Shown here: positions 58,936 through 64,000 of the stretch, piece by piece
Position numbering within the stretch: position 1 is the first letter of the stretch
Layout of the letters: every line of letters starts with the position of its first letter
Assembly: GCA_003508005.1 (NCBI GenBank)
Contig: DNUE01000064.1
Location: 251 to 64,250, forward strand
Reading direction: 5' to 3'
Source of the DNA: Desulfobulbaceae bacterium
Lineage (GTDB): Bacteria > Desulfobacterota > Desulfobulbia > Desulfobulbales > Desulfobulbaceae
DNA length: 64,000 bases
Translations under genes and position numbers: made by a program
The notes under the pieces: generated by a model
Told to the model about the DNA's origin: nothing
The model's input: only the letters and a program-made list of their open reading frames with translations
The model's database searches: none

Positions 58936-61509
58936 CTATGCAGCCTTTGCCGGACTCCCCGAATACCATGCGAGCCATTGCGCCCTGCTGATTTTCCTGT
59001 CGGCAATACTTTTGCCGGGATTGTAATACGGATCGCCATTTTTTAATACTGTTCTCCACCTGTCCCGGAATGCGGCCATCTCCTTTTCAGCGGCCGCACC
59101 GCTGACCATTGTCCTGGAAGCCCCTGCCTGCCTGCCGCGGCAGCAGGGGGTATAGACGTTGGCGTACCCCTTTTGGCGAAGCTTCAGGGAAAAATCCAGG
59201 TCATAAAATACCTGGGGAAAAAGCTGCCCATCAAACCCGCCGACCAGGTCGAACAAATCCTTTTTGACCAGGCAGAGGTCAATGGGAACGGCCAGCACAT
59301 TCTGTTCGCAGTAGATGTTGTTGAGATCCCGGGATGCCTCAAGGAAAAAACGCCGGTACTGACGCCAGGACATATTTTCAGCGAGTTCCGGCCGGCCTTC
59401 CGGGTTCTCCGGCGATTCCGTCATGCCGGTCACTGCCCCGGCAGCCTTATCCTGAGCCATCTCCAGCAGGCGCTCCAGCCAGTCCCTGCTCTCCGGCACA
59501 AAGCCAGGCGCAACAAAAAGCAGATACCGGCCCATGCACTGCCGGGCAATGGAGTTATACAACTCGGCGAGGTTCCCGAGGTCCCCGACAGGATGAAGAT
59601 GAACAATATGGCGGGGATGTCCCTGGCCTGAGTCGATTCTTTCAGAGGAATCACCTGCGGTAAGGCAATGAATATCGAGCGGCTCGTGCGCCAGGAGTTC
59701 GGAGATCCGGCCATGCCACTGGTCCGCTGTCTCTTCTCCGGCCAGGCAGACCAGGAGGCTCACCGACTCCATATCCGCCAAGGCGCGGCGCACCCGGTAA
59801 TAAAAGCGCCACTGCCCCTGCTCCACTGCCGCCCTGATTCCCCGCCGGGCCAGCGCAGCCTCCAAGGCCTTTCTGCCGGAGGCATCGGCATAGGTCTTCT
59901 GGGAATGGTTGACGCTGGTCGAGGTCTCTGACGCGCGCCAGTGATAAAGCCTTTGAGGAATGTGCACGATGCGCTCGGCCTGCTCGGTCAGCTTGAGCAC
60001 CAGGTCAAAGTCCTGCGCCCCCTCATACTCAGGGGAAAACCCGCCGCTTCGCGCATACAGCTCCCTGCTTGTCACCAGCAGGTGGGTGATATAGTTGTGG
60101 GTCAGCAGCAGCTCGGGGTTGAAGTCCGGCTTGAAAAAGGTGTCCAGGTAGCGGCTCTCCAGGTTGACAAGGTCCTCGTCGGTATACAGGAGATCAGGAT
60201 TCTGCGCATTCACCGCCACGGCAACTTCATACAGGGCGTCCAGGGTCAGCTCATCGTCATGGTCGAGAAAAGCCAGATACCTGCCGCCGGCCAAGGCCGC
60301 GGCAGCATTGGACGCCCCCGCTATCCCCAGGTTCTTCTCCAGAAACCGTACCTTGATCCGCGGTTCGCGGACAGCATACTCCTCAAGGATCCGCCGGACA
60401 AGGGGCCTATCGCTGCCGTCGTCCGCGAGGCATAGCTCCCAGTGGGGGTAGGCCTGAAAGAGGACCGAGTGGATGCACCGGCGCAGTAGCGCTTCATCGG
60501 TATTGTAGACCGGGGTGACAACGGAGATGACCGGCTTCTCCTTCAATTCCGCTACCTCGGGGCAGGGATAATTCCCGCTGCATATCCCCTGCTCCTGATA
60601 ATGCAGGAGTTCGTAGGCCTGGGTCTTCGCAAACTCCGGGTAGGTGCGGCCATACCAGGCCGGGTCAAACAGCCGGTCCGGACGAAACCCCTTCCCATGG
60701 CCGATGCTGCTGAAGTGGAGAAAGGCCGTCAGCTGGGACGGTCCTGCTTCCGGGTGCTGTGCAAGGTAATATGACGCATCGAAAAAGCGGTTCGGCGCCC
60801 TTCCCTCCCGGACACCGTACTGCAGGAAATGGGCAAGGGGGGACATGGCAAGTTTGCCGGCGGCAGGGTTGTCTCCCAGGTAGTAATCCGCGTCAAAAAA
60901 CGGCAGGGGGCCGGTCTTGTCCCGAAAGCCATGTTCCACATAGTTCACAAGGGGGTTGATCCCCCTGGCCCGGAGTTCTGGGTGGGCCTCCAGGTAGAGG
61001 TCAAAATCGGTATAGGGATTGGGCCGGTATCCCTTCTTCCAGCCGGTCCGAAGATAATGGCTGAGCGGTGGCCTGCCGCGCCGGGAGGACTCAGGATACT
61101 GCCGGGCATACCAGGAGGTGAAAAAAAGCGGGGTCGGGTCCGCCCCTGCTCTCCACCCCTGTTCAATATAATGCAGCAGGGGGTCGCTTTCCGCGCACTG
61201 CGGGTTCAGCTCGTGGAAGTACGAGCTGTCGAACAGGGGGTTGGGCTTGCGTCCTTCCCGCCAGCCGGCCTCCAGGTAGTGGATGAGCGGGTCGGTGTAG
61301 CGCGGATCAAGGCCGGGATCGTTCTCCAGATAATAGCGAACGTCAAACAGCCCGGAACGGGCAAGAGCCCGGTAATGCGGATCGGTCAGATAGGAGCGGC
61401 AGGTACGGTACCACCGTTTCACCCGGAAATAGAGCTTCTTCAGGGGATTCCCCGGGACAAAGGGGATACCGGCAGATCGGTCTGAATTGTTCTCTTGGTT
61501 GCCGGTCAT
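58936..61509 (-). CDS. Family 2 glycosyltransferase with seven N-terminal repeats
   Basis: An 857-residue protein. After ~54 residues come seven tandem ~37-residue units, then a GT2 domain with I-S-V-V-T-P-V-Y-N-T-D-E, C-L-A-D-D-G-S-D, F-L-D-H-D-D-E-L and L-L-Y-T-D-E-D. A second, degraded GT-like stretch (S-V-S-L-L-V-C-L-A-G) fills the last ~280 residues. The repeat block may bind glycan or protein. Start at 61509 has GAGGAAG directly upstream; the longer frame to 61608 has no good site. It faces the methyltransferase at 61802 across a divergent promoter region. Confidence 0.82.
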   Translation of the reverse strand: MTGNQENNSDRSAGIPFVPGNPLKKLYFRVKRWYRTCRSYLTDPHYRALARSGLFDVRYYLENDPGLDPRYTDPLIHYLEAGWREGRKPNPLFDSSYFHELNPQCAESDPLLHYIEQGWRAGADPTPLFFTSWYARQYPESSRRGRPPLSHYLRTGWKKGYRPNPYTDFDLYLEAHPELRARGINPLVNYVEHGFRDKTGPLPFFDADYYLGDNPAAGKLAMSPLAHFLQYGVREGRAPNRFFDASYYLAQHPEAGPSQLTAFLHFSSIGHGKGFRPDRLFDPAWYGRTYPEFAKTQAYELLHYQEQGICSGNYPCPEVAELKEKPVISVVTPVYNTDEALLRRCIHSVLFQAYPHWELCLADDGSDRPLVRRILEEYAVREPRIKVRFLEKNLGIAGASNAAAALAGGRYLAFLDHDDELTLDALYEVAVAVNAQNPDLLYTDEDLVNLESRYLDTFFKPDFNPELLLTHNYITHLLVTSRELYARSGGFSPEYEGAQDFDLVLKLTEQAERIVHIPQRLYHWRASETSTSVNHSQKTYADASGRKALEAALARRGIRAAVEQGQWRFYYRVRRALADMESVSLLVCLAGEETADQWHGRISELLAHEPLDIHCLTAGDSSERIDSGQGHPRHIVHLHPVGDLGNLAELYNSIARQCMGRYLLFVAPGFVPESRDWLERLLEMAQDKAAGAVTGMTESPENPEGRPELAENMSWRQYRRFFLEASRDLNNIYCEQNVLAVPIDLCLVKKDLFDLVGGFDGQLFPQVFYDLDFSLKLRQKGYANVYTPCCRGRQAGASRTMVSGAAAEKEMAAFRDRWRTVLKNGDPYYNPGKSIADRKISRAQWLAWYSGSPAKAA
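60559..61347 (-). repeat. Seven tandem ~37-residue protein repeats
   Basis: Unit pattern: F-D-x-x-Y-Y-L-x-x-x-P, about ten variable residues, P-L-x-H-Y-L-x-x-G-W-x-x-G-R-x-P-N-P. Units are 36-38 residues. The protein sequence is diverged between copies, so the array is old. Confidence 0.85.
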
Positions 61510-61801
61510 CTTCCTCTCTGCGAATGGTAGAGGTGTTCCTAACTGCGCCATGGCCTGGAAGCACAGGCCGGTTCCGCTTCCACCCGAAAAAATTTTTGAA
61601 TATACCATTAACCGGGAAATTCTGCATCAAAGATGCCCCCATGGTTCCGGGGAAAAGTCCTCTTTCAGGAACTCCCTCCGCAACAATGAACTTGTCGACA
61701 CAGCACATTAACGGTATTTTGCCATTTTCCAGGAACACCAACAGGAACAACAGGAGCGATGGAATGCAATTACCCTGTCCGCGCAGTAATGGGGAGAACC
61801 A
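61510..61801. other. Divergent promoter region
   Basis: A 292-bp spacer between the repeat glycosyltransferase gene (minus) and the methyltransferase gene (plus). The plus-strand frames here are read-outs of the opposite strand or non-coding. No hairpin or RNA gene is seen. Confidence 0.5.
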
Positions 61802-62683
61802 ATGAGATTACTGGACATTCTCCTTAAAGGGCTGCAGCGAATCGGAATCGATCCGTATCACCTCCTGGACAGTCTGTACCTCCCGCGAGACCGGCAACAT
61901 ATTCGCCGGACCCGGAACATCCGACTTATCCCCGGCGAGGCCAACCGACGGGGCGGCAAGTTTGCCTATGCCGAATGGGCCCACGTCATCGGCATTTTCC
62001 AAACCCTGATGTTCCTTCATCTTGCCCAAAAAGAAAACAACCGGATCCTGGATATCGGGTGCGGCACCGGCCTTCTGGCAATAGCCAGCGAACCCTTTCT
62101 GGGGGACAAGGGGAAGTACACGGGCATCGATGTCATGCAGAAAGACATCGTCTTCTGCCGCGGCCATTACCCCGCCGGCAGGAATGAATTTATCCATTTT
62201 GATGTGGCCAACCCCACCTATGCCCCTGACCAGAAGAGCACCAAAACACCGTGGCCGGTTGAGAGCGAAAGCATCGACCTGCTCACCGCCCTGTCCGTCT
62301 GGACCCACCTGGGCGAGGAGGATGCCCTGTTCTACTTCAAGGAGATACGCCGCGTGCTGAAACCGGACGGCAGGGCGATCGTCACCTTTTTCCTCCTGGA
62401 CCAGATTTACCGGGAAAGCCTCGGCAGGAGATCAGAGCAGCAGGGCCGTTTTCACATGACCTCGCAGAACCTGTGGATCTTCAACCAGCCGACTTACGGC
62501 TCGGACGCCTGGTTTCACTTGGAATGGATACCGGTACCGGAAGACGCCATAGGCGTCACCGGGCAAGGCATCGACCGGCTGTGCGCCAACGCCGGGATGC
62601 AGGTGGTTGAACGCCACCAGGGCAACTGGAAGGAGGTGCCGGGGATATTCTTTCAGGATGTCCTTGTCTTCAGCAAGACATGA
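61802..62683 (+). CDS. SAM-dependent methyltransferase (class I)
   Basis: A 293-residue cytoplasmic methyltransferase. Motif I I-L-D-I-G-C-G-T-G-L-L-A, acidic T-G-I-D-V, and motif IV-like I-D-L-L-T-A-L-S-V-W-T-H-L lie at ~80-185. The N-terminal 75 residues and the C-terminus suit acceptors of sugar type. It is on the opposite strand from the rest of the locus but clearly belongs to it. ATG at 61802 follows GGGGAG by about five bases. The acceptor is unknown. Confidence 0.82.
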   Translation: MRLLDILLKGLQRIGIDPYHLLDSLYLPRDRQHIRRTRNIRLIPGEANRRGGKFAYAEWAHVIGIFQTLMFLHLAQKENNRILDIGCGTGLLAIASEPFLGDKGKYTGIDVMQKDIVFCRGHYPAGRNEFIHFDVANPTYAPDQKSTKTPWPVESESIDLLTALSVWTHLGEEDALFYFKEIRRVLKPDGRAIVTFFLLDQIYRESLGRRSEQQGRFHMTSQNLWIFNQPTYGSDAWFHLEWIPVPEDAIGVTGQGIDRLCANAGMQVVERHQGNWKEVPGIFFQDVLVFSKT

Positions 62684-62702
62684 ACCCCCTCACCCTGTCC
62701 CG

Positions 62703-63296
62703 TCAGCCCTTAGCATAACCGTAGGAAGAGCTGTCCTTCTTCAGGCGGACGCTTCTGAGCAGACGGCGCCTCTCCCACCAGCTGAGTCGAATTGAGAGAA
62801 ACGTGAGCAGCCGGTCAATTACGGCCGCCGGCCGCACCAGCAGCTGCTCAAAGGAAACCGGGTGCGTCGGACAGGAAAGGGACTGCAGCAGCCTGGTCAT
62901 ATGCAGGTTGTATTCCACGGTTCGTTCCATCATCCGGGAGAGAGACTGGCCGGTCCTTCGCTGCTCGCTGTCAGCCACGGCATAGGGATCCCTGAAGACA
63001 AAGATCACCTGGGGATTCCGGAAGCTCTCCAGCATCGCCGGCATATGCAGATGCGCCCCGGGAAACTTGAATCCCCAGATGGCATGCCGGGCGTTCCGCT
63101 CCCTTACAAGCCGGTCGAGTTCCGCCCGGTCCAGGGTCTCCCTGAGCAATACCTGCTGAAACTCGAGGTCCTCGCAGTTGTTGTTGGGGTCCATCTTCTC
63201 GCCCAAGGGGATGCCCAGCCTGTCGAGCAACTGGGCCACCGCGGTGGTCCCGCCCCGGAAATTGCCGCAGACAATGATCGTCTTCTGCCCGTCCAT
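62703..63296 (-). CDS. Sulfotransferase family protein
   Basis: A 197-residue protein. The 5'-phosphosulfate loop is seen as C-G-N-F-R-G-G-T-T-A-V-A-Q-L-L and the 3'-phosphate region as V-I-F-V-F-R-D-P-Y-A-V-A-D-S. These are the PAPS-binding marks of Golgi-like sulfotransferases. It is shorter than most and might act on a sugar or on a small acceptor. It lies 27 bp after the Wzt-type gene in the same direction, and converges on the methyltransferase. Confidence 0.75.
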   Translation of the reverse strand: MDGQKTIIVCGNFRGGTTAVAQLLDRLGIPLGEKMDPNNNCEDLEFQQVLLRETLDRAELDRLVRERNARHAIWGFKFPGAHLHMPAMLESFRNPQVIFVFRDPYAVADSEQRRTGQSLSRMMERTVEYNLHMTRLLQSLSCPTHPVSFEQLLVRPAAVIDRLLTFLSIRLSWWERRRLLRSVRLKKDSSSYGYAKG

Positions 63297-63323
63297 GCGC
63301 TCCCTCTCCGGGACGAACCCGTT

Positions 63324-64000
63324 TCAGTCCTCCGCCCGGGGGGCGAGATCGTCCGCCCTAGTTATTTCTATTTCCGCATCCAGGTCCACCACCCCGACAC
63401 AGGGCCTGCGGGCCGCCACCTCGAACGCCAGCACGTCGTACCTGCGCTCGTAGACCACATATTCCCCCCTGTCGTAGCCGGCACAGCCGACCGAGAGGAG
63501 ATAACCGCCGCCGCTGAGCATCATCTTCAGCACGAACGAGACCGTTAGTGACGTACCAGGCTCGCATACCCCGGTGTCTACCTGCTGATACAGCGTATTG
63601 GTGCCGCAGATGTCCATCCCCTTCACATCCTTGATGATATAGGCGATGACCGGGTTTTCCACCCGGGCATGGAACACCAGACGCAGCCGGATTTCATACC
63701 CTTCCATCTGCCTCAGTGCCTGGACCGGTTGACCATCCAGGGAATAGAAGCCGACCTGTTCGATGGTTGACTTGCCGTTGCCGTACCTGTTTTCCTCAGG
63801 ATTCAGGAGAAAGGGGCAGCCGTCCTCCTGTGGCCCGCCGGCCCGATGCTTCTCCAGGCTGCAGAAGGCGGGGTCCCGGTGCCGGTCCCTGCTGGAGTAA
63901 TCCAGGATCAACTTGTTGTACTGGTCGATGACATCCTGCGGAGTGCCGTAGGCCTTGAGCACCCCCCTGTCCAGCAGGCAGACCTTGCTGCAGTAGCGGG
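63324..64000 (-). CDS. Wzt-type ABC transporter ATPase, C-terminal part (cut by window end)
   Basis: The frame runs off the window at 64000; the internal GTG at 63962 is not the start. The visible edge (R-Y-C-S-K-V-C-L-L-D-R-G-V-L) is the end of an ABC ATPase domain. G-T-P-Q-D-V-I-D-Q-Y-N, a linker and a ~140-residue beta-sandwich follow, with V-E-N-P-V-I-A-Y-I-I-K-D-V-K-G-M-D-I-C-G-T-N-T, typical of the C-terminal glycan-binding domain of Wzt. In O-antigen systems this domain recognises the end-modified chain for export. Presence of methyl- and sulfotransferase genes next to it fits a chain-end capping role. Confidence 0.88.
   Translation of the reverse strand, partial: RYCSKVCLLDRGVLKAYGTPQDVIDQYNKLILDYSSRDRHRDPAFCSLEKHRAGGPQEDGCPFLLNPEENRYGNGKSTIEQVGFYSLDGQPVQALRQMEGYEIRLRLVFHARVENPVIAYIIKDVKGMDICGTNTLYQQVDTGVCEPGTSLTVSFVLKMMLSGGGYLLSVGCAGYDRGEYVVYERRYDVLAFEVAARRPCVGVVDLDAEIEITRADDLAPRAED

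Overview
The window looks like a chromosomal segment of a Gram-negative anaerobe, most likely a Desulfobacterota (Desulfobulbales-like) bacterium. This is inferred from gene content: a stand-alone PurH cyclohydrolase half, DHH-type inorganic pyrophosphatase, an orphan CooC, DUF1566 proteins, a WbaP-type initiating transferase and a probable selenocysteine codon. I did no database search. I saw no rRNA, tRNA, CRISPR array, transposase or replication origin.

Left part (1-26.2 kb) is mostly housekeeping and signalling. It opens with the N-terminus of a LapA-type giant adhesin (minus strand, cut by the window edge) that carries a retention module, a TAAG LapG-type cleavage motif and a pure Asp-Thr dipeptide tract. 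A lytic transglycosylase and a GH17-GT2 beta-glucan synthase follow. An XRE-PAS regulator diverges from the synthase. A minus-strand operon runs hslR, purH(N), purN, pyrR, histidine kinase, U32 protein. Next come folE2, gabD, a small-ORF/PilZ cluster, a receiver-GAF-adenylate cyclase, rarA, a UshA-like gene with an in-frame UGA followed by a SECIS-like hairpin, ppaC, a membrane-anchored unknown, a DUF1566 protein, a Bax-inhibitor-1 protein and cooC.

Right part (26.2-64 kb) is a large surface-polysaccharide locus, nearly all on the minus strand. It holds the initiating phosphotransferase WbaP, at least six family 2 glycosyltransferases and one family 4 glycosyltransferase. It also holds two LPG-synthase-type membrane proteins (one fused to a beta-propeller), a ferredoxin/F420-dehydrogenase-beta-like protein, two hexapeptide acyltransferases, a pyruvyltransferase, an SDR epimerase and a DUF2142-type membrane glycosyltransferase. 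An O-acylation set (SGNH/AlgJ-like, MBOAT/AlgI-like, acyltransferase-3) follows, then a COG5610 HAD protein, a membrane spermine-synthase-like protein, two methyltransferases, a sulfotransferase and the end of a Wzt-type ABC ATPase. The likely product is a lipid-linked polysaccharide decorated by acyl, pyruvyl, methyl and possibly sulfate groups and exported by an ABC transporter. A glpD-like/GT4 pair (33.0-35.9 kb) is inserted in the opposite orientation.

The observations I rate most interesting are: (1) the probable new selenoprotein at 20.37-21.60 kb with a C-x-x-U motif; (2) the LapA-like retention module with its Asp-Thr tract; (3) a periplasmic beta-type module shared by three different enzyme classes in the polysaccharide locus; (4) an LPG-synthase-TM/beta-propeller fusion.
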